Of a stretch of 64,000 bases of DNA, positions 9,235 to 16,868 are shown in pieces; position 1 is the stretch's first letter, and each line of letters begins with the position of its first letter. Location: the NCBI GenBank assembly GCA_963720375.1, contig CAVRFM010000020.1:40403-104402 (forward strand). The letters are read 5' to 3'. Origin of the DNA: JAPLHP01 sp963720375. GTDB taxonomy: Bacteria > Chloroflexota > Dehalococcoidia > UBA2247 > RBG-13-53-26. The notes under the pieces are model-generated. The model was not told the origin of the DNA. It saw nothing but the letters and a program-made list of their open reading frames with translations, and did no database searches. A program made the translations under genes and the position numbers.

Positions 9235-10152
9235 ATGAAGCTGAATAAGATAGGCATCCTCGAACTGAGGAATGACCCCTTCATCACCGATGTGGTATCC
9301 AAGTTGGGCGATCTGCCGGTAGAGTTTCTCTCCTTTGCTGATCGAGCTGTTCCTGTAACCAGTGATTACAAAGTGGTTGTGGACCGGATGAGTTTTTGCC
9401 TCCCTTATCTGAAGGAAATGGTCAAGAATATGTCTCTGGATGGTACTTATGTGATAAATAACCCTTTCACCGCCTCAGTAGACAACAAACTGGTGGACGC
9501 CGGCATATGCCAGTTTCTTGGGATATCCTTTCCCAAGTCTATTGTTCTGCCCGATCCGGTAGTTCGGGACAAGGTATCGGATATGGTGAGGGAGCCATCT
9601 TGGGACAGGATTGCTGACGAGGTGGGTTTTCCCTGTATCTTGAAGCCCATAGATGGATATGCCTGGGAAGATGTCTATGAAGTGAACACTCCGGCAGAAT
9701 TGAAGGGGCGATACGCCATGGGTTCGGGCAAGACCTGGCTGGTACAGCAGAAGGTTCATTATGAGGAGTATTACCGCATCTTCTGTATTGATCAGAAAGA
9801 CGTGTTGTTCGTTAAGTGGATTCCCAGACCTTTTGGATTGGGGGAGTATCTCTATACCGACTCAACGGATATTGATGGTACGAGGGCGAAGCTGGCAGAA
9901 CAAATCATCCGGCTGAATTCGGCTCTGGATATGGATGCTAATGTGGTAGAATGGTGCACAGATAATAAGGGGCAGTCCTGGGTTATCGATGCGTTCAATG
10001 AGGTTCCCGATGTACCTAAGGATCGTATCCCCACCGAACATTACTGGTGGATTGTGGATCGGTTTACTGCCTGTATTAGAGACAAGCTAGACCTGGATAA
10101 GCGAAACAGGACTGCCTTTAAACTGGCTTCAGCCCAACAGTGCACCTCATAA
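9235..10152 (+). CDS. ATP-grasp-like protein of unknown substrate
   Basis: A 305-residue protein resembling the ATP-grasp (RimK or glutathione synthetase-like) fold. A pre-ATP domain is followed by FPCILKPIDGYAWEDV, whose Lys fits the nucleotide-binding lysine, and then WLVQQKVHYEEYYRIFCI and the Asn-Glu metal-binding pattern in DAFNEVPD. ATP-grasp enzymes join a carboxylate to an amine or thiol through an acyl-phosphate. The substrate is unknown. ATG 9235 is preferred over an upstream extension because the protein begins normally there. The NYN-domain gene follows 43 bases later, so the two probably share a transcript. Confidence 0.65.
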   Translation: MKLNKIGILELRNDPFITDVVSKLGDLPVEFLSFADRAVPVTSDYKVVVDRMSFCLPYLKEMVKNMSLDGTYVINNPFTASVDNKLVDAGICQFLGISFPKSIVLPDPVVRDKVSDMVREPSWDRIADEVGFPCILKPIDGYAWEDVYEVNTPAELKGRYAMGSGKTWLVQQKVHYEEYYRIFCIDQKDVLFVKWIPRPFGLGEYLYTDSTDIDGTRAKLAEQIIRLNSALDMDANVVEWCTDNKGQSWVIDAFNEVPDVPKDRIPTEHYWWIVDRFTACIRDKLDLDKRNRTAFKLASAQQCTS

Positions 10153-10195
10153 CGCTGTCATATATGTTGCAGAAAACATTTTAAGGGGGTTTAAC

Positions 10196-10825
10196 GTGGA
10201 AAACCGGGTAGCCATATTCATCGATGGGAGCAACCTCTATCATGCTCTTCGGGATAACTGCGCGCGGGTTGATCTCAACTTTGTCGAGTTCACCACTAAG
10301 TTATGTGGAGGACGACCACTGTTCCGAACGTATTATTACAATGTTCTCCAGGATCCGACCCAGCGACCTGAAGGCTATCGGGAGCAACAGGAATTCCTTG
10401 ATGTCTTGCGCAAGACGCCGTATCTGGAGGTTCGCCTGGGCGGTACCAAGCTGTCGCAGGGTGTGCCGGTGGAAAAGGGCATCGATATTATGCTGGCTAC
10501 GGACCTGCTTCATTTCGCCTGGAACGGCCTTTATGATGTGGCCGTATTGGTCAGCGGGGATGGCGACTTTGCCTATGCTCTTCAGGCAGTGAAGAACATG
10601 GGTAAGCATGTCGAAGTGGCCTATTTCGAAAGTAATACATCCAAGAATCTCCTGGAAATAGCGGATAACAGGCATCTGATGAACCGGGACTTCTTCAAGG
10701 GCCTTTGGAAGGTAGTGGAGAGGCGCCACGTACGCCGGCCAAGGATGACTCCGAGACGGAGTGGGCAGCCGAGAGCTTATCCTGCGAACAATGTGAACAA
10801 TGTTGCCCCTAATCCAACACCATAG
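10196..10825 (+). CDS. NYN-domain (LabA/DUF88-like) putative ribonuclease
   Basis: A 209-residue protein with an almost complete NYN/PIN-like nuclease domain. The catalytic acidic residues appear in FIDGSNLYH (N-terminal Asp), KGIDIMLATDLL and LVSGDGDFAYAL. This family includes RNases and LabA-type proteins. The basic, proline-rich tail after residue 180 may bind RNA. The start is GTG, supported by AAGGGGG at 10183-10189, six bases upstream. Its place just behind the ATP-grasp gene suggests co-expression. The target RNA is unknown. Confidence 0.8.
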   Translation: MENRVAIFIDGSNLYHALRDNCARVDLNFVEFTTKLCGGRPLFRTYYYNVLQDPTQRPEGYREQQEFLDVLRKTPYLEVRLGGTKLSQGVPVEKGIDIMLATDLLHFAWNGLYDVAVLVSGDGDFAYALQAVKNMGKHVEVAYFESNTSKNLLEIADNRHLMNRDFFKGLWKVVERRHVRRPRMTPRRSGQPRAYPANNVNNVAPNPTP

Positions 10826-10926
10826 GATGCCGTCTGCAATAGCGGGACTTGATCTCAATGCGGTGAAGGTAATGGGTATATGGTGGTCGACGTCCGGATT
10901 ATGCCCTTCTGAGAATTGCGAGGACC

Positions 10927-11793
10927 TCAGAGTATCCTGGTGAGATAGATCCTCAATTCTGGCCCGATATCAGGGTCTTTTAGCCCCAATGCTACAGTTG
11001 TTTTCAGCCAACCCAAAAGAGTACCGGCATCGTAGTGCTCCCCTTCGAACTCGTAGGCATGTATGGGATGTTCTTGGGCCAGACGTTTCAGGGCGTCTGT
11101 TATCTGAATCTCGCGGTTCCTGCCGGGCCGGGTATCTTCCAGGGCTGCAAATATCTCTGGTGTCAGAACGTATCTGCCCATGATAGCCAGATTGGAGGGG
11201 GCTTCCCGGGGTTCCGGCTTTTCCACCAGGTCATGGACTTCATAGATATGATTTGCTATTTCTCTGGGCTTAATGATACCGTATCTGCTTACCTCGCCTT
11301 CGGCCACCTTTTTGACAGCAATAACGCTGCTCCCATAGCGTTCCCAAATCCCAAGCATGTGTTTCAGTACCAGTTCCCTTTGTTCAAAAAGATCGTCGGG
11401 GAGAAGCAGGATAAAGGGTTCATTGCCTACCACATGCTTAGTGGTCAGAACGGCATGCCCCAGCCCTAGCTGTTCCTTCTGACGGACGTAGCAGATATCG
11501 ACCATGTTGGACAGGCGGCGAATCTCTTCTGCCAGTTTGCTCTTGCCCTGCTGCTCCAGCATATGTTCGAGCTCGAAGGAGTGGTCAAAGTAATCCTCCA
11601 TCGTTCTCTTGCCCAAAGCAGTGACAATAACCACCAGCTCCACGCCGCAGGCAATCGCCTCCTCTACGCTGTACTGGATCAGCGGTTTGTTCAGAAGCGG
11701 CAGCATTTCCTTGGGCTGAGACTTTGTCAGCGGCAGAAATCTGGTGCCCCAGCCTGCGGCAGTGATCACGGCCTTTCTGATCGTTGTAGTCAA
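10927..11793 (-). CDS. galU: UTP-glucose-1-phosphate uridylyltransferase
   Basis: GalU makes UDP-glucose from UTP and glucose-1-phosphate. The 288-residue protein begins with the nucleotide-binding signature AAGWGTRFLPLTKSQPKEMLP. LLPDDLF is the metal-binding acidic motif, and VEKPEP and the EGEHYDAGT segment near the C-terminus are typical of the family. It lies just downstream of the DUF5752 gene and the split glycosyltransferase on the same strand, suggesting that UDP-glucose made here feeds glycoside synthesis. Confidence 0.95.
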   Translation of the reverse strand: MTTTIRKAVITAAGWGTRFLPLTKSQPKEMLPLLNKPLIQYSVEEAIACGVELVVIVTALGKRTMEDYFDHSFELEHMLEQQGKSKLAEEIRRLSNMVDICYVRQKEQLGLGHAVLTTKHVVGNEPFILLLPDDLFEQRELVLKHMLGIWERYGSSVIAVKKVAEGEVSRYGIIKPREIANHIYEVHDLVEKPEPREAPSNLAIMGRYVLTPEIFAALEDTRPGRNREIQITDALKRLAQEHPIHAYEFEGEHYDAGTLLGWLKTTVALGLKDPDIGPELRIYLTRIL

Positions 11794-11803
11794 TCTTGCT
11801 CTG

Positions 11804-12163
11804 CTATCTTCGTGGTGATGTGCTGCGGCGGTTTTTGCTCGGGGATGTCTTCTTGAGTGGTTTTTCGTTCTCGGTGAAGGAGGCTATTCTCTCTGAGACG
11901 ACCTTTGCCGCCTTTGTTCGGCTTGATGCCTTCATGAGACCGCTTGCCAGTTCATCATCTCTGATAATATCCCTCACCCAGTTGCTGAAGTCATTCTTCT
12001 GCGCATTTGAGTGGTAGGCAAAGGTCTCGTCTGTCATCGTGTTAAGAGCCTCGGCGAGTTCCTGCATGTTCCTCAGGATATGGCCGTTGGAGCACCAGAA
12101 CACATACTCCTCAGGCACATCGGCCAGAAACCTCTTTGCGTCCTGCTTTGGTATCCCCATCAT
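11804..12163 (-). CDS. DUF5752-like protein
   Basis: A 119-residue soluble protein. The segment with YVFWCSNGHILRNMQELAEAL, then YHSNAQKNDFSNWVRDII, resembles DUF5752, a family of unknown function that I associate with glycosyltransferase or sugar-metabolism neighbours. The C-terminal 40 residues are basic and Ser/Thr/Lys-rich. AGGGGG stands about seven bases upstream of the ATG pair. It sits ten bases upstream of galU and downstream of a GT-B glycosyltransferase, which supports a role tied to that enzyme. The family name is from memory. Confidence 0.6.
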   Translation of the reverse strand: MMGIPKQDAKRFLADVPEEYVFWCSNGHILRNMQELAEALNTMTDETFAYHSNAQKNDFSNWVRDIIRDDELASGLMKASSRTKAAKVVSERIASFTENEKPLKKTSPSKNRRSTSPRR

Positions 12164-12312
12164 AGCAACACCCCCTTTGATGGTCTGAAGCTGTTTCCGA
12201 CAGATCTACCCCAGCACTCGTAACAAAGTTTCTCATATACATCTGGACTTGGCAAGGGGGGTTCTGACATTCTGTTTCTGACCGACTTTGGAGGGATGGA
12301 TTGATTTATTTC

Positions 12313-12837
12313 CTACATGCCTGCAACCGGCACCGGTTGGCATACTGGTACTGCCGCGGGATGCTCTGACGGCTCTGGTGGAGGTATGGCAGTTCTTCTT
12401 GGTACGGCCAGGAGACCCTGGATTCTGGCCTGGTATTCCAGCTTGTGGATCAGGATTTTTACCACTTCCTCCCAGACGTACCGCCTGGCTGCCTCTCTTG
12501 CTGCTCTCCGAATCCTTTTTTTCTCATCGGGGTGCTCTTCAAGATACATTATGTAGGCTTCGATTTCCTTGGGATCCGATGTCTCCAGCACAATGGCGTT
12601 ATGGAGGGGGATGGCATAATCCTCGCCAGTGCCGCCGGTGAAGACGATTCCCCCTGCCGCCATAGCCTCCAGGCCAACCAAGCCAAAGGGTTCATGGCCG
12701 CTGTTGGCCAGTACAGCGTTTGAAGCATGATAGACGAGCCTCAGAAACTCCTGGGGGCATTGGAATCTTATGTTCAATATATCTGCCCCGCTGCTGCCCC
12801 GAATTGCCTGAAAATAGTCCTCAAGAGTGGTCTCCAC
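12313..12837 (-). CDS. GT-B glycosyltransferase, C-terminal part (split gene)
   Basis: This is the C-terminal half of a GT4-like glycosyltransferase whose N-terminal half is at 12821-13696. It carries the nucleotide-sugar-binding core: a VYHASNAVLANSGHEPFGLVG segment and EAMAAGG, containing the E-x-x-x-x-x-x-E pattern of GT4 enzymes. The reading frame is +1 relative to the upstream part. Dropping one C from CC at 12829-12830 (minus strand) would rejoin the halves as SGDTLEDYF, giving 460 residues. Alternatively GTG 12837 could be a real restart, because AGAGGTGAG lies just upstream. The proline-rich tail is not conserved in the family. Confidence 0.8.
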   Translation of the reverse strand: METTLEDYFQAIRGSSGADILNIRFQCPQEFLRLVYHASNAVLANSGHEPFGLVGLEAMAAGGIVFTGGTGEDYAIPLHNAIVLETSDPKEIEAYIMYLEEHPDEKKRIRRAAREAARRYVWEEVVKILIHKLEYQARIQGLLAVPRRTAIPPPEPSEHPAAVPVCQPVPVAGM

Positions 12838-13696
12838 TGGCTCTCACCTCTTTCATTATGAGACCCAGTGAGCGGGCTCTATACATTACCTCCTCACCAT
12901 GCGGCTCAACTCCCCCCCTGGCCAGGAGTACAGGTTTCATGTCCCTGGATTTCAACCTGGCTATTGACTCTACTGCCATGTTCCAACGTTTGTCAGGGTC
13001 AAAGCGCGCCACCTTAGCCAGTATTAGGTCGCCGTTAAAGCTTCCTTTTATCCCCTTGGCTGCTTTTGAAGTGATTTTATCCAGCAGAGAGCTTGGGATT
13101 CCGTTGGGGATCACCACTGGGTTCAGGCCCATTCCCCACATTATATGCTTCATATAACGGCTGACAGTGGTGATGGTAGTAGTGTAGTCCAGACGCCCCC
13201 AGTTTACCCTGTGAAAAGACATGGTGTTGTTAGCATTCCAGAACATCACTACTCTGTCTCTAAGGCCGTTGTAGTAGAGATGGTCGCTGATGCGGCACAT
13301 TGCCTCAGCAGTATGCCATTCCTCACCTAGAATGACCACCAGTTTGTTTTGATTCAGTGCCGGCTTCACAATGCGCTCAGCGACGAACCAGGGTGCTGAC
13401 TCGTTGAAGTCGTAGAGCTTCTCATTCTCCCCCTGATATACGCCGTCAGGATAGTATTCGCTGATCCACTGACACCAGCGGTGAAGTACGAGCCTTTCTT
13501 GGTTACGAATCTCCTCTCCTTCTCGCTTGGGATCGCCGACAAAGATGAGGTGGGTTCGAAAGCCGGCGTTAGCCAGGGTTTGAGAAAGGTTGCTTACTCT
13601 TACCCCCAGACCTCCTGCCATGGAGTAAGGGTCTGGTCCTTCGAAGGACAACACCACGAATTCCGTATTGTCCTTGGTCATGGCTGCCGGAGTCAC
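12821..13696 (-). CDS. GT-B glycosyltransferase, N-terminal part (split gene)
   Basis: This is the acceptor-side domain and the first part of the donor domain of a GT-B glycosyltransferase, probably GT4. It starts with the family's SFEGPDPYSMAGGLGVRV segment. It continues with VIPNGIP and LAKVARFDPDKRW at the start of the second Rossmann domain, then ARGGVEPHG, and ends out of frame at RASGDHS. Donor and acceptor are unknown; adjacent galU suggests a glucosyl donor. GTG 13696 is preferred because AGGAG stands seven bases upstream; TTG 13738 and ATG 13681 are alternatives. The gene is split by an apparent one-base insertion. Confidence 0.8.
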   Translation of the reverse strand: MTPAAMTKDNTEFVVLSFEGPDPYSMAGGLGVRVSNLSQTLANAGFRTHLIFVGDPKREGEEIRNQERLVLHRWCQWISEYYPDGVYQGENEKLYDFNESAPWFVAERIVKPALNQNKLVVILGEEWHTAEAMCRISDHLYYNGLRDRVVMFWNANNTMSFHRVNWGRLDYTTTITTVSRYMKHIMWGMGLNPVVIPNGIPSSLLDKITSKAAKGIKGSFNGDLILAKVARFDPDKRWNMAVESIARLKSRDMKPVLLARGGVEPHGEEVMYRARSLGLIMKEVRASGDHS

Positions 13697-13991
13697 TGTG
13701 CTTCTCCTGTCATACCCCGCCTCCCTACCAACCCGCAATAAATGGAGAGGATATGGGCGTGACGGCGCCCATCGCGATAGTATATATCCTGTATGATATT
13801 GTAATAAGAGTATTCCACAATTGTTTTTTTGTCAAGGTCTTCTTCTTATTCTGGTTACTTTGTACCGTGCATTCAGATTGGAGGTAACGCCCAAACATTT
13901 CTGGCAGATTTCGGCGAGGCTAATTCTGTGTTAACAAGAGGGATAGTGATGCATTTATAGTCACCGTAGTGGTCTCGGCAAGAGAATGCAG

Positions 13992-14021
13992 AAAAAATGG
14001 AGCTGCGATGGGAGTTAGCTC
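13992..14021 (-). terminator. Putative terminator for the hydrolase/speE/decarboxylase group
   Basis: On the minus strand GAGCT and AGCTC form a five-base stem around a twelve-base loop, followed by CA and six T residues. It overlaps the hydrolase stop codon. The stem is short, so the call is tentative. The rest of the interval up to 13741 is AT-rich with no gene visible. Confidence 0.4.
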
Positions 14022-14775
14022 ACGTTTCTAGTAGCCACTCGAGAGCAACATGCATAGCCTTATCACTCAGCCGCAGCTTGTGCCCTGCCCCTCCAATTAT
14101 GGCTATTAGTTTGGGTTCTTTTGCTTTTTCATAAAGGCGCCAGGCTTGACTAGCTTCGACAAGGTCGTCATTTTCGCCCTGCAATATCAATACAGGCCTG
14201 GGAGAAATCTGATCGATCCACTTAATGGGGGTAATCTCTCTGAAGTTGTTCAGCCAGTCGTCCAGAGAGTGGGGGAAATTTTCATCTCTGATGAGTCCGA
14301 TTTGTCGGAAGTGATCGATAGAGAAGTCGCTTCTCTGGGGACTGACAAATCTTCTGAATTCAGCAGGGCAAGCACAGAGGACTGTCTTGGCTACTCTGTG
14401 ATCATGGGCTGCCACATAGGCTGAGGCTGCTGCCCCACCGCTGAAGCCCATGAGGTAAAGGCGGGATCTGTCCACCTCAGAACGAGAGTACAGGAAGTCG
14501 AGGACGGTCTCTAGGTCTCTCACCCAGCCCATCATGTCGAAGTTCCCTCCACTTGTTCCGGTCCCTCTGAAGTTGAATATGGCAGTGATGAAGCCACTGG
14601 AGCAGAACTGCTCTGCCAGATGGGGATAGCCTCTATCGGCAGGATCTGCTGGTTTGCCAGAGGGTATACCGTGACAGATGCAGAGAGCTGGGGAGGGGCC
14701 TTCTTCTTCGGGAAGATATAATTCCCCCACAATGCTGATGTCATCGACTGTGAGAGAGAATGGCTCTATTCCCAT
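14020..14775 (-). CDS. Alpha/beta hydrolase (dienelactone hydrolase/acyl-peptidase-like)
   Basis: An alpha/beta-hydrolase-fold protein of about 251 residues. The nucleophile elbow is GFSGGAAAS (Ser in G-F-S-G-G), the acid is in LQGENDDLV, and the His is in GGAGHKL. The HGIPSG segment gives the oxyanion region. The substrate is unknown. ATG 14775 is chosen because longer versions run into speE, which ends at 14817, and lack family similarity; no good ribosome site precedes this ATG, so the start is uncertain. It is downstream of speE on the same strand, but no polyamine function can be inferred. Confidence 0.8.
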   Translation of the reverse strand: MGIEPFSLTVDDISIVGELYLPEEEGPSPALCICHGIPSGKPADPADRGYPHLAEQFCSSGFITAIFNFRGTGTSGGNFDMMGWVRDLETVLDFLYSRSEVDRSRLYLMGFSGGAAASAYVAAHDHRVAKTVLCACPAEFRRFVSPQRSDFSIDHFRQIGLIRDENFPHSLDDWLNNFREITPIKWIDQISPRPVLILQGENDDLVEASQAWRLYEKAKEPKLIAIIGGAGHKLRLSDKAMHVALEWLLET

Positions 14776-14816
14776 AGCTTTAGCTATACGCTCCCCGGCG
14801 AAGTGAGCCTCTCCTA

Positions 14817-15662
14817 CTATTTGTTCGTGGTCCCGTCGTTCATCAGGTGTTGATAGAGGCTGCGGGGCAAAAAAGCATGTCGATGGACATCCTCTGCATA
14901 GTACTTGGTGGGCACTTGGTGTTTCCTGAGTATTTCTCTCGGGTTGTGTGCCTTTGAGGCAATGGAGAAAGTCCACCAATTGCCGGAATAGGTGGCAATT
15001 GGGACTGTATAGAGGTCTACCAGATTGAACACTTTGCCTAATCTGGTCTGGACTTCACGGACAAAGTCCTGGTGGAAGTGGAGCGATTCGGTCTGGGCCA
15101 CAAACAAGCCGTCTGCCTTTAAGGCAGAAAAGACGTTAGTGAAGCATTGAATGGTGAAGAGGGATGCGGAGTGCCCGACAGGATCTGTCGAGTCAACGAT
15201 AATCAGGTCGAATTTCTCCTTTGTTCGGGCAAGGAAATCGCTCCCCTCTGTCTCTAGAAGCTGCGTTCTTGGATCAGCGAAGCCGGTTGATAGAGTAGGC
15301 AAGAATTCCTTGGAGGCTTCTATGACCTCCCGGTCTAATTCCACGAGGAGAACCTTCTGTATCATCTTGTGCTTCAGTACTTCACGCAGGGTGCCGCCGT
15401 CACCACCCCCGATAATCAGAACGTCAGTTGGCTGAGGGTGGGCATGTAATGCTACGTGAACCAGCATTTCATGATAGAAGTGTTCATCACGTTCGGTGAG
15501 TTGGACGACACCATTAAGGGCCAGCACCTTGCCGAAATGAGAGTTTCTGAAGATGAGCAGATCCTGATGCTTCGTCTTGCGCCAGCAAAGCACCTCCTCC
15601 GCCTCGTAGCTATACTTGACAGGTGCAAAGGGGTCACTCTCGTGGAAGAATACTTTGGCCAT
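14817..15662 (-). CDS. speE: Spermidine synthase (polyamine aminopropyltransferase)
   Basis: SpeE transfers an aminopropyl group from decarboxylated S-adenosylmethionine to putrescine. The 281-residue protein has the N-terminal beta-strand domain, the dcSAM-binding GGGDGGTLREVLKH motif, VELDREVI and the catalytic Asp in IIVDSTDP. Length and motif order are normal. Ten bases separate it from the upstream decarboxylase gene, so the two form an operon that could make putrescine and then spermidine. No SAM decarboxylase gene is in the window. Confidence 0.95.
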   Translation of the reverse strand: MAKVFFHESDPFAPVKYSYEAEEVLCWRKTKHQDLLIFRNSHFGKVLALNGVVQLTERDEHFYHEMLVHVALHAHPQPTDVLIIGGGDGGTLREVLKHKMIQKVLLVELDREVIEASKEFLPTLSTGFADPRTQLLETEGSDFLARTKEKFDLIIVDSTDPVGHSASLFTIQCFTNVFSALKADGLFVAQTESLHFHQDFVREVQTRLGKVFNLVDLYTVPIATYSGNWWTFSIASKAHNPREILRKHQVPTKYYAEDVHRHAFLPRSLYQHLMNDGTTNK

Positions 15663-15671
15663 TCTCTACCT

Positions 15672-16790
15672 CTATTCTGTATAGCGGGTTGTGGGGATAC
15701 GAAAGCCGTCAAACTGGGATGCATAAGCTGTGGTATAAGCACCGGCTGACATGATGTATATTCTATCCCCCACCTCTAGTTCTGGAAGTCTCACTTCGGT
15801 TGAAATAACGTCAAAGCTGTCACAGGATGGCCCTGACAATGTCATCTTGGTCTTTCGGCCTGCTCTTTTTGTCAAGATACGGTACTTAATGCCACCCACA
15901 GCCTCCATAAGACCGTTGAATACGCCAATATCCAGATAGAGCCATGTTTTTGAAGCACGAACTGCCTTAGCTATGACTGTAGCTGCCAGGATGCCAGCCT
16001 CTCCTACAAGAGCTCTTCCTGGTGCTATTTCCAGGGTCATGTTTTTGGGGAAGGATTTGGTCACCGACTCCTGAACCACCTGAGCTATTTCTTCTATTGA
16101 AGGTACGGGCTTGGTATATTCAATCGGAAAGCCACCCCCGATGTTCAACAGATGCAACTCTATGCCCTTGTTTGCGGCTGATTCCCAAACAACTCTGCTC
16201 TTGTCAATAGCCTTTGCCCAAGTAGTGGCCTTGGTGCATTGTGAACCAACGTGGAAGGTAATGCCATAGGGTTGGAGCCCGTTCTTCTTGGCTTGTACCA
16301 GTAGTTGGGTGGCCTCTTCAGCTTCCACTCCAAATTTCTGGCTCAAAGGCCACTCGCTTCCATCATTGGGTACGACAAGGCGCACGCTGACTCTGCTGCC
16401 GGGTGCATATCTTGATAGTTTTTCAATCTCCGGATATGAATCGAAGGCGAACTGCTTTATTCCCTTGGTATATGCTTGTTCGATAAAAGCCGATTCTTTG
16501 ACCGGGTTGCCCAATATTATTCTCCGAGGCGGGACTTCCAACTGCAGCAACAATTCAAGCTCACCTTGGGATGAAATCTCGAAGTCACAGCCCAGCTCTT
16601 GAAGGAGCTTCACAATGCCCGGATGCGGGTTGGCTTTTAGCGCATAGTAAATCTTGGCGTTATTGAATTGGCTATGGAATTCCTGATATTTCCCCCTAAT
16701 CAACTTTCTGTCTATCACTAGAGTTGGTGTTCCATTAGCTTCCAGAATAGGATCAATAGTTTCGCGCAGATACAGATTCCTGCTAGGCAA
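15672..16790 (-). CDS. Ornithine decarboxylase-like (fold type III PLP enzyme)
   Basis: A 372-residue alanine-racemase-fold decarboxylase of the eukaryotic-type ODC/DAPDC family. The PLP lysine is in YYALKANPH, HVGSQ and NIGGGFP bind cofactor, and the C-terminal GPSCDSFD carries the active-site Cys-Asp. These features favour ornithine over diaminopimelate, but lysine or carboxynorspermidine substrates are possible. The start is TTG 16790, with AAAGGAGG eight bases upstream; the ATG inside that site is out of frame. It is the first gene of the group with speE. Confidence 0.88.
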   Translation of the reverse strand: MPSRNLYLRETIDPILEANGTPTLVIDRKLIRGKYQEFHSQFNNAKIYYALKANPHPGIVKLLQELGCDFEISSQGELELLLQLEVPPRRIILGNPVKESAFIEQAYTKGIKQFAFDSYPEIEKLSRYAPGSRVSVRLVVPNDGSEWPLSQKFGVEAEEATQLLVQAKKNGLQPYGITFHVGSQCTKATTWAKAIDKSRVVWESAANKGIELHLLNIGGGFPIEYTKPVPSIEEIAQVVQESVTKSFPKNMTLEIAPGRALVGEAGILAATVIAKAVRASKTWLYLDIGVFNGLMEAVGGIKYRILTKRAGRKTKMTLSGPSCDSFDVISTEVRLPELEVGDRIYIMSAGAYTTAYASQFDGFRIPTTRYTE

Positions 16791-16868
16791 TTTGGCATCC
16801 TCCTTTGTTATCTTGGCCGTTGTAGAGAGCCCATGATAGCGTTTCGTCTGCGTGACTGCAACAATATA

